From NCBI GenBank assembly GCA_022376515.1, contig WTXI01000010.1, positions 186,001 through 250,000 on the forward strand: DNA of 64,000 bases. Direction: 5' to 3'. The stretch is from Lactifluus volemus (taxonomy: Eukaryota; Basidiomycota; Agaricomycetes; Russulales; Russulaceae). The translations under genes were made by a program, and so were the position numbers. Below are positions 46,001-58,111 of the stretch, piece after piece. Under the pieces are notes generated by a model, which saw only the letters and a list, made by a program, of their open reading frames with translations, had not been told where the DNA came from and searched no databases. How positions within the stretch are numbered: the first letter of the stretch is position 1; each line of letters starts with the position of its first letter.

Positions 46001-48766
46001 CGGCTGTATAACATATCCCGTACTCGAGCACACCTGCCCGAGTGCGTGCAGGGCGGCATCACGCTTGACGTTGCTCGGGTCGGCGAGCTTTGCAAGGATG
46101 ATATCCATTAGCTCAGGGACATGTGGTGTCACGTCCTCGCCGCCGACGCAGGTCAGCTCGCCGAGACACATGAGTACATTGGCGGCAACAGTAGCGTTAG
46201 AGTCGTTGGCTTTTTGTAGGAGCACGCGTAGCATGGGGAGTGCATATGGCTTGATGAGGCGTTGTGTCGCGCTTACAAGGAGGGTCAACAGCCTCGTGCA
46301 GTCTTCACGACTACGCCTGCGCATAGTGTTACCAACCATTATACATGACGTTCTTGAAAAGAGGTATTACTCACGTAACAGTTGAGTATTCGAGCTCGGT
46401 GAGCAGTTGTATGAGGGATTTGCGCAGCGAAGGCATCACATAGGCCGGGTTGTGCAGCGCGAGGCGACCAATGAGGCTGACCGCTGTCTCGCGATTCTCG
46501 ACGACTTCGTCGTTGAGAGCTATGAAAAGGGAGCGAACATTTTCTGCCTGCGCCAGGTGCTTGTCAAACTGTTCGTGCAGGTTTGCTAGAACAGCTTGTC
46601 TAATTGTTGCGTCTGCCCGCATGGATCAGCTCATTTCACAGAACCATTCCCAGGGGTGACAAACCTGGGTCGGCAATGCCAACTGTGAGCAGCTTGTCGA
46701 TGACATCGCTGATGATCTCGATGGAATTGTTGCTACCCTGGAAGCAGATGGGGTCGCGCCTGAAGACGCTACAGCATGTTAGTGCCGCCGCCTTCCGCAC
46801 TTCGGGGTGGTCTTCTTCGAGATACGGAAGCGCACAGTTACGCACAAACTCATTGAGGACATGTCCTGTAACTCAGGTGAATGCCTTCACAAGGTGTAGC
46901 CTGCAGGGAGCATACCGCTAAAGTCGAATTCACCGAGGATGGTGAGGGCCAAGGTAATCAACTCCGGGGTTTTTGTCGTACCAACGTTCTAGCAGGCGGA
47001 TGGGACCTCGTTCGTGAAAGAAACAGATAGGCATAACCTACCTGTGACGTATTGAGGTCCCTAGAGATAGTAGAGACATTCCCCCGCATAAGCACTGGCG
47101 GTGCACCAAGAGGTTTGTATGGTTTATCGCTGAGAATCATGGACAGCATATCTAAGAGGCGATCTAGGATACGTTGGGTCAGACGCGGTTGACGAGGACA
47201 TAGGGAAACGTACCCTGGATAGTCTTCAACAGAGGTGGAATGTTCTTGGCAATTTCAATCAAAGCATGGTGAAGAGGTTCGCTCAATCCGCATGCGAACA
47301 TCAAGTCAAGTTGGTCGTGCAATAGTTTGGTCAAGTTTGGGCCAACGGCAGCAGCCAACATACCGACGCATTGAAACATAGGCTCTTCAGATGGTGCTTT
47401 CTTCCTAGCACATGATAAGGAAAGGGTAACATAGATGTAGATGCCCGTAGCTTACCCCCGGTTCTGCAGGCCAAGCTTGACCTGCTGCATAACAGAGTCG
47501 AGGAAAGGTTTCATTTCACTGCCGACCGCCTTTGCGATATGCCCAATCGCGATAAAAGCTTCAACAAAAGAGTCAGAAAGAAAACACTAGAGAGGCAGGT
47601 CAGGCCGTACCGAACGAGCGCTCATTAGATTTGCTAAGGAGAGTCAAAAGATGGCCCATCGCTTTATGAAGGAAGTGTTCGCCGAATGTCTGCGTGTCGT
47701 ATACTGCAAGGGTAGGAATAAGGGTGATGACCATCTTTCGCACTAAGGGATCTCGAGAAGTCTTGAAGCGTAAGATACTTTCAGTCGTGTCCACAAAGTT
47801 CTCTCGCATAAACTGAGAAGTCTAAGAATTGGGCCACATTTCATAGAAGATGTAGACTCACCATGCCACCATGAAGAAGCAACTCCCGGTATGTAAGCAA
47901 TGAACCATGGATGATCTCGGGTTGACTCATTTTGAGTCCAGCCTGTGCGTCGGCTAAGATGTTAGGGAGATGAGCACTCCTGCCTTGGCGTTCTCTTTGG
48001 GAAATGATTTCTAGACAAGCAGCAAGAAGTTCCGCTGCACCCTCTCGGACAATCACGCGCGGGTCTCGAAGAGGCATTAGAATCTTCTCAAAGACGAGAT
48101 CAATGTGCGAATGAAAGTAACCGGGGCTGTTACGAGCGAGCTCCTTCAAGATGAGCACGCCAGCGTACCGGCCAGGTTCTTGTTTGTCCCCTTGCAGCAA
48201 GCCGATGGCAGCAGGCACTTCAAAATCCATAAAACGTTCGCCGAAAGCTGCGCCTCCAATCTCTGCTATTTGACCGAGGGTCTTTGAAGCAGCAAGCATA
48301 ACGTTGAGGTCGCCGTTAGGTAGAAGGGATTTGACATAATTATAGAAGCGGAAAAGATTTTGCTTGAATTCAATCGTTTCTTCCCCGTCCACATCGAGAA
48401 GGTGGTCTAAGACGATCAGGATTTTGAAACTCGAACCAAGACGGAAGACGCGCACCGATCGCTAGGATACCGCCCAATTTATCATGATTATGAGGACTAT
48501 GTAAGAGATCAAATAGTCTTTGATTGATGGATTCCTCCCATAATTTGGCTGCGGCATCTGAAGACATCTCCACGACCTTTGTGGCGACCTAAGGAAGGTA
48601 TTGATCAGGTGCACGAGGAGGGTACTAGTGTTGGGGGCTTTGGACGTACATATCTGCGCAAGTCGTGAGCGTGTTGGAGACGAACCTCAGGGCTTTTAGA
48701 TCTGAGGCCGAGAAAAATAACGTTTAATATGTCCGTCTGCTGGGAGACAGACGGGGTGGCCATCAT
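40011..48766 (-). CDS. TOR: TOR serine/threonine kinase (target of rapamycin)
   Basis: PI3K-related kinase at the core of TORC1/TORC2, controlling growth in response to nutrients. Domain order from 5' to 3': HEAT repeats (about 48.7-44.8 kb), FAT (about 44.7-42.9 kb, with [16 protein letters not shown] and [19 protein letters not shown]), FRB (about 42.15-41.8 kb, [17 protein letters not shown] and [18 protein letters not shown]), kinase ([36 protein letters not shown] with catalytic Asp/Asn; [11 protein letters not shown] as DFG) and FATC ([13 protein letters not shown], completed by a last exon at 40011-40026). More than 20 exons. The start is taken at 48766, the first ATG in the open frame; no ATG lies upstream in that frame. 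One base is missing near 41236 in the kinase N-lobe and one near 44500 in the FAT region. Adjacent ELMO gene diverges from it. Confidence 0.95.
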
Positions 48767-48914
48767 GGACAGACGGTTGGATGTGTTGTTGTTGCCAGTG
48801 TACGGCACGGAGTCAGCCAAGTAAGCGGGTAGTTTCCGGGCCGGTGATAAATGAAATTCCCACAGTCAGTTAAATAATTTCCCACACGAACCCAGTTTTG
48901 AGATATTCCATGTC
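48767..48914. promoter_or_regulatory. Putative bidirectional promoter, TOR / ELMO
   Basis: Only 148 bases separate the proposed TOR start (-) and the ELMO start (+). Both promoters and 5' UTRs must lie in or across this span. No TATA box is obvious. Confidence 0.5.
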
Positions 48915-51772
48915 ATGTCCTCGCAGTCAAATGGAGACGCCCTCCGCGCACGCGTCCCGACTTCCAACGGTACTTCCTCTAAGCCTGCCATCCCCACAAA
49001 TAGTGTTACGACGAAGGATGGTGTGGTCAAAGTCCGGATAGACCCAACCTTAATGGTAGCAGATGTCGTGAAACAACTGGTTGCAAACCTGCAGATAACC
49101 CAGCCTTCCTCTGACTTTGCCCTACGAGACGATGATGACGAGCTGGTAACAAATGAAAACTTGAGAAGGATGATTAAAGCGAAGGCCAAGTTGAAGTACG
49201 TGACAGGTTGCTACAATATGACCCACCCTAGACTCGTTCTCTCTCGTCACTGGCAGGCTCGTCAATTCCCCGGCAGTGGAGGCACAGGAGATCTATGAAA
49301 AACTCATCCTTCGGGAAGAAAAAGTTTTCGTATGGCTCTCTTCTCTCTTCAACGCTACCTTCGTGTAAGCTACCATCATTATCAGTCCAAGTGTACCATA
49401 CTGAGAGTGCTTACAGGAAGAGGACTTTGCTAACGAGTTTCTCAAGCGTGATGGTGTTCCCGTACTGGTTGACGTCATTACATCTAGTCATGGGAACACT
49501 CTTGCGGTACGCACGTTTCCCCCCTGAGGTTCTTTGCCCCTGCTTCATCTCGGCAATAGTACGCGCTCACGGCAATGAAGAACTTGATGGATCTTGAGTA
49601 CGGCTGGGCGACACTCGACAATAGTTTCATCTTCAAAGTTGTCCAGATCATCGCGTCGCCTCAGTCTCTCATCAACGTTTGCCGTCCAGCCACTGCTATT
49701 CTCAAGCGCCTAGTAGAAGCGGACCCAGCCAGTGCACCAGGTCCACTCATGGCGAGTTCGAGTCGTTCACCACCCGTGGCCCCGCCCGGCTCTGTCTACC
49801 GCTACGGGTTTGATGTGGTCTTCGAACAGATGGGCAAAGAACCAGGCCTCCTTGAAACCGTCGTTAACCGGCTGGGTACAGCAGATACCGCCCTGGCGTT
49901 GAATAGGTACGTGAACTGCGATATTCGCGTGAAAACCTCCACGGTGGGCTAATGATATGAATTACGTAGTGTCATGTTGATTAATTCGCTCCTGGCGCAT
50001 GCTACGGATGTCTGGTGGGAAGACTTCATCTCGCAGCTAGAGCGGCTCAATACGCGCAAAGCAATCATCGTAGGTTTAGTCACCACCTCGTTGACAAAGT
50101 GGTCTCACAGCGTCTCTGCACAGCGCCTCATGAACTCACACACCATTGAAGACTTAACCTCCTGCGTACTTGATTTTCAGAGTAACATGGCACGTGTGAT
50201 TTACCGTAAGAAAACGACACTCGTTGAGCCAGAAGTTGAGGAGACACATGCAATGGCTCTCGACTACATTTGGACAAATTCCCGCTTGCAAGTCGAGACT
50301 GCACCAGATGGCACAGAACTGAAATGGCGCCAGCTCGGGTTCGCGTCAGAGAACCTCAGTCACGAATTCAACGAAACCGGAGTACTCGGACTGGACTGTT
50401 TGGTAAGTCTTCGTCCTGGAATAAAGATCGTCATTCACCCGCTCTGTAAAAGAAATATTTCGTACAGATTGACCCCGACTTCTTTTCAAAAGTCGTACAG
50501 GAGCAAAACTCCCGACCCTCACAGCGGCAGTGTCCGCTCGCACGTGCATCGAACGAAATCGTTGAGCTTCTATCAGAGTACTGGGGCGTCTTGGCTCCTG
50601 GATGTAGGTGGATCGTATTTTTGCGCTTCTGAAACGTAGTGATGGTGTTTGTGATCCCGAAGATGCAACTCCCATGTTTCAGCCCTTCTTCCTCAATTTC
50701 TTTAAGGTTCATGTCCTGGCTACCAATTTCTTCCTCCAGATGTGGAATGAGAGCGGCGCGGCGGTAGGAGACTTCACCAGGGTGGTTGCCCTTGTACGGA
50801 GCCAGTACGTCTTTCTGAGCATTACAAGCAATCGCTTTAACAGTTACATGTATCCAGAGTGAAGGTCGCACTGCGCCAGGAACATGTGCGGCCTTGGCAC
50901 GAGATGGAGCAGGATTTCTCGGATTGCGAGTATCGGAGTGTGCGCGATCGACAGATGAAGGAACTTGAGCAAGAGGATGATCTGCTGAGCAAAACACCTG
51001 TGCGCAACTTGCGCACAAAATTGTTCAAGGAGTCCAAAGAATTTGTCCGCCAGCAACGTATCCACTGCCTTCTTCAAGGTGCCTGGTTCCTCAACGCAGT
51101 GCCCGTATCCGCACCTGGACCAAGGCGACCTGCGCGGCAGTGGCGATTCATGCGTCTCGTACGTTCCCCTTTTCTCTCTCCCTTCTCCGCTCCTCGCCCT
51201 CAAAGACAGCGCGTTTTTTTACAGGACAACAGCTTGAAGCATCTGCACTACGTCGACAGCCAGTCCAAGTTCCCCGTGCGCAATGGCCTCGAGGACCTAC
51301 CGGAGCGTGTCGACATCGCGCTGATCACTGAAATAGCGACAGCAAACTGCGCGCCGCCGTCGGACGGCACGTCGGGGGGATCCGGAGTTCAGTCGCTCGT
51401 GGCATCACCGTTGTCCTTCTCCCTCTCACGCCGGAAGGCTCGCTTGCGGACGCGATCGCACCGGACGTTTCCCGCTGGGCGACTGGACGGACGGGTTGAA
51501 CATGCTTCGACGTGACAGCGGGCATGTTGCATCGAAGGAGACTGCAGACTTTATCCAAGCCTTGACAGAGATCGGGCTCAAGATCAAATTGTTAGGTACG
51601 CCCTCGCTTGGATCCTCCCACATCACCTGTTAATCATTCTGTATCAATCCGTTCTTTTCTCGATTTCATAGACTTGTCTGGTGACAAAGTTGAGATACCT
51701 AGTGGGCTGGCAGCGGGAGCGCCGCCCCCTAACAACGATTTTTTCTTCTCAGATTTATACGATCCCCAATAA
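48915..51772 (+). CDS. ELMO/CED-12 family protein
   Basis: ELMO proteins act with DOCK-type exchange factors to activate Rac-like GTPases. Early exons: 48915-49195, 49257-49364, 49417-49506, 49560-49906, 49970-50402, then from 50468, with the last exon from about 51671 to 51772. N-terminal region: VKVRIDPTLMVADVVKQLV then EIYEKLI and ARM-like helices (AYALTAMKNLMDLEYGW). The ELMO domain contains SVMLINSLLAHATDVWWEDF, HEFNETGVLGLDCL, FVRQQRIHCLLQGAWF and RNLRTKLFKESKEF. A PH-like C-terminal part follows, with HLHYVDSQSKFPVRNGLEDL, FIQALTEIGLKIKLLDLSG and ending FFFSDLYDPQ. Single-base deficits near 49328, 50605, 51426 and 51480; the exon 2 length (108 nt) is one short for the surrounding phases. 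Family call is strong. Confidence 0.88.
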
Positions 51773-52032
51773 TTCGTATTTGCATTTGCTGGCAGCGTGC
51801 GTCCTGTTGTATATAAGTGGTTTTTCTTGTCGTCTTGCTGCCACCACGTCTTGTTTATTCGTTTATTCTTCCGTGTAATGCCTACGCTGGCTGTTTGTGC
51901 AAGCGGTGCAACCCCGTCTATTATTATCCCGATATCCAGAGTTAGTTCGAGCTCGCAGTGCTGTGGCTAAGGTACAAGAAAGGGTTACAAGGAATGCAGT
52001 TGATGCAGGTGTATGTAGGGGATTACGGCGTG

Positions 52033-54303
52033 TCAATCGCAAATAACAAACAAAAAGTAAGTACGGGGGTTGAACCCGATGGTGCAGATATAAGCAGCGG
52101 ATCCAAAGGTATACGCACGAGAGTGCGATATACGACAGCTGGGGGGCGAGTTAGTTCGCATGGCCATTAGTGATGATGGCGTGGCCGTTGGGGGCCCGGA
52201 CGCCGAGCCTTCCTCCAGCTTGAAGAAAGGCGCAAAGATCATATTCGGTTGATGGAAGTCATTGTGCACAATGTTGACGAGGAATGCGTGATCCATAAAG
52301 TCGGAAATAAGCTTCCGCGACGGTGAGCCAGGCTCGTAAATGTTCGCCCACTGGTAGCCGAGTTCATACGCCTCGTCCTGCAGGTGACAGCAGTCAGTGA
52401 CTAGTTCCGTAGCTTGGAATCTGAGGTGATGGCGCACCTTCCATGCCATGAAACTGATCGCCTCGACAATCGTAGGCTGGATAACTTCCTTCCCTGGGAA
52501 AACCCCCCACGTGACGGCAATTGGACCCTCGCTTGTCGTGTTGGTGCGCAAATCGCCGCCCTTGTTAATCACATAATAATTGATCTCGGTATCACGCTCG
52601 ATGTGGGGGATAAGGGCATCCAATAGATCGGGCGATGCGAAAAACTCCAAATACGCCTTCTGATATACGTACCCGTTACTTGGACCCCAGCCGAACGTCT
52701 TATCGTCGCTCCGTACGCCATTTACGGCTGGCTGCGAGTTGATCGTGAGGAAACCAAGACTGTTCAGCCTTGCAAGGTTTTCTGCAATAATGGACGTTTC
52801 GCTGAGCACAGGTTGGTCTGACCAGGGTAGCGCAGACAGCTGGCTCCAGCAGAATTTCTCGAATAGGGTTGTGATCTCCTTGAAAGTGGTGGGCTGGCCC
52901 CAGAGTTTGATTGCGTCCTCTTTCTGCACGAAAGGAATTGGTGAGTACGAGTATTGTGACATGCGAGAGGACCGTACCGTTTGTTTGAGTGAAACACCAT
53001 AGCCATCAAGCTCACCGTAGGCAGGACTGCGCGAGTCCCCAAATCGACCATTGGGGTACTCGTCCCAGTCTTCCGTACGGGAGAGGTATGACTGGGTACG
53101 ATTTGCCCAAAATATCGGGCGAATGTTTCTGACCGCCGAGCAGGGGTAAGAGACTGCATTATTGTTGTTCAAATCGGAAGAAGCAAACAATAGGAAGGGA
53201 AGATCTAACCTGACGCCACGGAAGGGGCTTGACCGTTTCTACGCGAGGAACAAGGTTCAGTTCCTCTAGCAGCAGGCGCGTCCCACGCTCCAGATTCATG
53301 GTATAAAAATGAAGGCCCTGAATACCAATAGGGGCTGCCAAAATTCTCCGACACATATCTGCAACGAGTTTGGTACCAATCTCGCGCACCTTCTCGTCAT
53401 TATTCTTGTAAGGTTCGAGAGCGTCAAGATATGACTGTGGGATGATAGTCCTTGCAATGGCGGTGGCCGCACGCAGAAATCCGTTCCAAGTCTGGATAGG
53501 CATGATGCCAGGCACGACTGGCACTACGATGCCGGCAGCGCGGAGAGCGTGAACCCAGTCGATGAACATATCACAGTCGTAAAACATCTGGGTGAAGATG
53601 ATATTTGCGCCCGCTTCAACCTTCTCCTTTAGGTACTGCATTTCCTGGGCGCGCTCCTCTGGCGGGAGGGATTGGGTTTGTGGGTAACCGGCAACAGCAA
53701 TGTCAAAATAATCGCCGTACTCCTTCCGGATGTACCGCACAAGGTCAACACCATGCTCGAAGCCACCCTCGACTGCCTCCCAGTCATCCTTCCCGGCAGG
53801 TGGGTCGCCACGGAGGGCAAGGATATTACGACAGCCTGACAGCTTCGCCTCCTGCAAGAAATATAAGGAGAGTAGTACCTGATGACAAGTACAACACATA
53901 CGCGCAGCGCAATGTCCACCTTCTCCGAGGGCATGTTTGTACAAGTCAGGTGCATGCACGTTTCGACCGCAATGGTACTCTGGCAAGTTTTGACTAGCTC
54001 GGCAGTTAAATCAGACGTCCGCCCTCCGGCATTCCTGTGGTGATGAACTCTATATTTCGGACGAAAGGATGGACGTGGTGGAACGTACCAAGTAATATCG
54101 ACAAATTCTGGCCCGAGCGCTCGCATTCGTTCTATACGATCAAGTAGATTTTGAAGACCCTGAAAAAACAGAGATGAGGGGCGAACAGCCAACACATGAG
54201 GGATCTAGATGTATACCTGTTCTGTTCGAGGGGGGAAATACTCGAATGACCACCAAGTCTTGCCCTCTTTGGTAGACTGTTGAATTTTTTGACTAATCTT
54301 CAT
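52033..54303 (-). CDS. MTHFR: Methylenetetrahydrofolate reductase
   Basis: FAD-dependent reduction of 5,10-methylene-THF to 5-methyl-THF for methionine synthesis; cytosolic. Start MKISQKIQQSTKEGKTWW SFEYFPPRTEQ at 54303, followed by LLDRIERMRALGPEFVDITW, TIAVETCMHLTCTNMP, KLSGCRNILALRGDPPAG, DYFDIAVAGYPQ, AGANIIFTQMFYD and VPVVPGIMPIQ in the catalytic half. The eukaryote-specific regulatory half contains RPIFWANRTQSYLSRT, YPNGRFGDSRSPAYGEL, FGWGPSNGYVYQKAYLEFF and the C-terminal NIVHNDFHQPNMIFAPFFKLEE. One base appears missing near 53125, at the junction of PARRSE with IRPIFWANR. The stop at 52033 belongs to the open frame; a stop at 52151-52153 in another frame gives a more natural ending (HAIITNGHAN), so the last ~40 residues are doubtful. 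Confidence 0.93.
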
Positions 54304-55020
54304 GATGAAGTGACGTCGTTAAAAAATGAATGAAGAGGAGGCAAGTCGAACAGTTTAAATAAAGAAGTGGTTAAGAGGAAGAGAAAGAACTAGGAAAGCG
54401 AAAATTAAGTGGACCGCTTTGGCTAACGGAAACGGAAAAAAGACGGGATCCAAGTTTTATCGCGTGATGTCCAATATGTGCCTTTTTACTCCTTCCCCGT
54501 AATCGAAAACTACGCTCTCTCACGGCTTAAGTCGACGTGGTCCACATTGAGCTATTAGGGGCTAGGCGTTCCCAAATATTTGGGGTCAGCTGTCACCGCC
54601 GGTAGCCCTTGGCAGAGTTGTCGGCGTAACTGAAAGCAGGCAATACATTTCTGGTGGAAAAGATGTACTGAACTAAGTCTTCTTGCACCAACATTGACTG
54701 CTCGTTGACACCGAGACGATCTTTTTCAAAGATTCTCAACTTATCAGATACAAAGTAACGTTTACAGGGAGCTTCATAGATTCCTCTACGCCATATCGTG
54801 CTATGGCTGAATCAGTGAATTCATCACGTTCCACCCCATTTGGAACGAGTAATCCAGCCCGGTTGATCATAATCTACTTTTATCCGTGTCCCAACATGAT
54901 CTATCTTGTCTACAGCACAGACTTTAGGAGGTCATGAAATGAATGTATATGTAAATCTTACAAAAGTGACAGAGCTAAAATTTGCAGAGAAACTTTAACC
55001 CGTCTCAGTGAGTGGTCTAG
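54304..55020. other. Intergenic region upstream of MTHFR
   Basis: About 720 bases, AT-rich near 54340-54440. It holds the MTHFR promoter and the 3' end of the DUF202 gene. No open frame is convincing. Confidence 0.35.
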
Positions 55021-55530
55021 TCAGCCCCCAATATCTCCATCGCGAGCGAGAAAAACGATGCACATCGTTGAAATCACGGCTGCGACAAGTCCCATAATGA
55101 CAAGGTGAGGCCTGCCACAAAGATAAGCGCCACTAATTCTGGATTTGCGATAAGACTCGGACACTCACTCTGAAGAGAGTAAGAAAGCCCGTCGTGCACG
55201 CATGTCACGAACCCCACTATCATATTCCCAGTAACCCACGCCAATTACAACGAACGCTGCTGCAACTTCGAGGGATGCCATGGGAATACCAAGTCCAAAG
55301 TTCGGGTGTGTTTCATGGCCTTCTGGTCGGTCCGGACCAGGAAGGCGTGCTCTGAGCAAGACCGAGGATGCGAGGAGCGACAGGAGTAATGCCAGCCTTG
55401 AATGAGAGAGGAAATTTCTCTCAAGCATGAAATAGTCGCGTGCGGTGCTACCTTGAATCTGTACCAATGTCGGCATGGGTGGGCAAAGTAGTTTGATGAT
55501 CACATGACTCTTCTCCCTCGCGTCTTTCAT
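55021..55530 (-). CDS. DUF202-family membrane protein
   Basis: Small integral membrane protein of the DUF202/YidH-like group, role unknown. Two exons: about 55170-55530 and 55021-55111, joined by an intron with a GTGAGT donor. The N-terminal half carries the DUF202 signature GSTARDYFMLERNFLSHSRL, leading into LALLLSLLASSVLLRARL (helix 1). A second helix is IPMASLEVAAAFVVIGVGYW, then basic RDMRARRAFLLSS, and the last exon gives a third helix PHLVIMGLVAAVISTMCIVFLA. About 150 residues, three helices, as usual for the family; yeast relatives sit in the vacuole or plasma membrane. The ATG at 55530 is 71 bases from the start of the divergent neighbour. An alternative start is the Met of PPMPTLVQ. 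Confidence 0.8.
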
Positions 55531-55601
55531 ATTTGGTCTCTTGTTTGGTTCAAGTTGAACCTCCCATTTCGCGTCAACCTCTGCAATCGAGGTACAGTAT
55601 C

Positions 55602-57544
55602 ATGGGATTTCTCCACAAATTCTTATCCCTTCGAAGCAAGAAGAGCAAGCGTCGCGCCGCATACGAGACGCGCTCCCTCCCTCTAAGCAGGGACTCGCAA
55701 GAATGGCGAAGGCTACAAGAAGAACAAGAGGAGATTGCTAGTCGCCTTTTGAGGTCCTCCTCTCTTCGGTACGCAGTCGTTAATGAGGTTGACTATTCTT
55801 CTCTACCACCTCTACGTGAGTATAATTCAAGCTCGTACCTGGATACTGGCCCTCTAACTCTTCGTGCCCTCTCCAGCACACCCCATCAACAGCCTACGTC
55901 AGACATCTACAGCTCCTCCAAGTCGTTCTGCAAGCATACAGACACGCAGGGCGTACACAGTTACTATTCGTGACAGGAAGGTCGAAGCACTTACAGAGTT
56001 CCCCAATGCAAATCCGCCCCTTGACGCGCCCACACACGAGTTGGCCGACTCATCCCACAAAATATGGAGGTCTGACCCCATCACACCCAAAGACCAGAAC
56101 CGTTTGCACGTACTGCGACAAGATCCATCGGTTGCAAGTCTACTCGACATGTATGACAACCAAGGGCGCCTGGACAACAAAGCCTTTTCGAATACTCCGT
56201 CTGCCAACGAAAAAAAATCTTCTAAAGATGAGGGCGCTCAGGTCAAGCGCAGTGGTTCCACCCTTCGCCAGTTGCTCGGTAACCCGGAAACTAGTCACAG
56301 TAGTACCGCGGAAGGTGATATATCGTGGGCAGAAGGTTTACTTCGGTATGGTGGTGTCGAATTTCTAAATTAACTTTTAATTGATGTGCTATAATTCTGC
56401 AGAGAAACCAGGTCGGGCAGCGACCAATCCACACTATCTTCGTTTCGTTTGGAGACTCCTAAGGACGTGGTCTTCGGCAACGACGCTCCTAGTAGCAAAC
56501 CCGATACATCACTATCTGATAACCCCCATTCCCTTGATCTCAGCACCAACCCCAGCACCTCTTCCATGGCCGTGGAGCTTGGCTATACTTCTGATGAGAA
56601 CCTTGCTCTGGCCTCGAAGCGTGCTACAGAGCCCGAGTTGAGACCAGCTGCAGAGGTGTTTGGGTTCCTGCTAGAAAAACGGCGGCCGCGTAATTCGATT
56701 CCAGCGGACAAAGAGCCACCGTTAGCCGTCTGCCCTACTAGGCGTGACTTTGGTTCGTCAACAGATCAGATTCATGCTGCTCCTGCGACACCCAAAGCAA
56801 TGGGGGCTTCTGCTTCGCTGAACACGCCATCCACTATAGGCTCAATCTTATTCGATCCACCGCACACTGCAACCATCGTCAATCACACACGCATACCGGT
56901 TGGACATGGAAGGCTAACTGAGACTTTGCGCCCAGGACAACTTACCGCGACAGCAACGGCAACTCGCCGCCGCATACCCAGTAGTCTTCGAAATCCAACC
57001 AGGGCGCTGACATCGGCATCTGAAACTTATCTGCCCTCTACATATCTTGGAGACCCTGTGAAGCCGACTCGGGCGCCAACATCCTGCGATGGTGTGCTAC
57101 GTTCGACGACTAATACTACTGAGCAAACTACATGTCTTCCTTCCAAACGGGTACTACTTTTGCTCGGTACCGGTGCGTACCGCGCACTGCCGCAGTGCGT
57201 CATACGGCTCGAGCAGAACTCTTCCTGCTGATTGGATTGCGGGTCCCGATGCCGTTGTTAGGATGGCACGCAACAAGGGGTTGAAGTCGGATTATGGGAA
57301 GGAGAACAATGGAACCATGTGTACGTTCTCGTTATTTCCTGCATCAGAATGAGCTCAAACACATTCGTGTAGATTCTTTGGGACATCCTAAGTCTCGTCC
57401 ACCCGCGACCCCTCTCGTGAGCAGACACTACTCTCACCCATTCCATCACCTGCATCGTCCTCGGACTTATCCCCTTTTGGGCAGAAGATGATGGCTGACA
57501 TGCGCAAGCAGCGCCAGGCGCGCAGCGAGCGCAGAAAAAACTGA
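55602..57544 (+). CDS. Ser/Thr-rich protein, fungal hypothetical
   Basis: No named family recognised. Exon 1 begins MGFLHKFLSLRSKKSKRR and contains an acidic coiled-coil-like EWRRLQEEQEEIASRLL; donor at 55816, acceptor near 55877. Exon 2 includes RRAYTVTIRDRKVEALTEF, DPSVASLLDMYDNQGRLD, SGSTLRQLLGNPE and EGDISWAEGLLR; a third starts near 56402 with ETRSGSDQSTLSSFRLETP. Later segments: STIGSILFDPPHT, HGRLTETLRPGQL, ADWIAGPDAVVRMARNKG and a conserved-looking end SPFGQKMMADMRKQRQ. Around 57150-57230 the frame changes, through an intron or base error I cannot resolve. Low-complexity regions separate short motifs, as in a scaffold or cytoskeletal regulator, but that is inference. MG at the N-terminus would permit N-myristoylation. 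Confidence 0.65.
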
Positions 57545-58111
57545 TTTGCGGAGGCAGGCCTTTCCGCAGCAATGTATAATACCCACAACAGAACACATGA
57601 CACATACCTCATTTTTGTTTGTTCTCATGTAACTTATTCGTTCTGCGTTTTGATGATCACTTGATTTTGTATGGTCACATGTTTTGTAAGCTCTCGAATC
57701 TGGTTATGTCCATGCACCGCCCGGTGCTCGCATGATTCTTCAATAAATAAATTTTCATATTAATCGCGGCGGAGGCTCTGCTCGGATGTCTTTTTGCTGC
57801 TGTATACATTACATCTTCTACCCCACAATCTTCCAAGGTTGATAAGGTTTTGACCTTCTCGTTGACGTGTCATGACGTGACGATGGGAGATGGTTTACGT
57901 TCGCTCGTAAAAGGTGCTCTCCTAGCCTTAGTAAGCACGGAGCGCCCAGACCTACTGCCCGTGAACGAATGGGTCTAGCCCGTGTCCTCAACTGCCCTAA
58001 ACGGACTCATTTCAAGTCCTGCGGGCCATCTATCTTTGTCCTTCTCTTTACCTCACGGCGTATTAGCCGCGCTCAATCATACCTATCGATACCGAAGAGG
58101 AGCACTACGAG
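57545..58111 (+). other. Intergenic region upstream of the transporter
   Basis: About 570 bases with the 3' end of the preceding gene (AATAAA around 57742) and the promoter of the AVT-like gene. No other gene seen. Confidence 0.35.
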
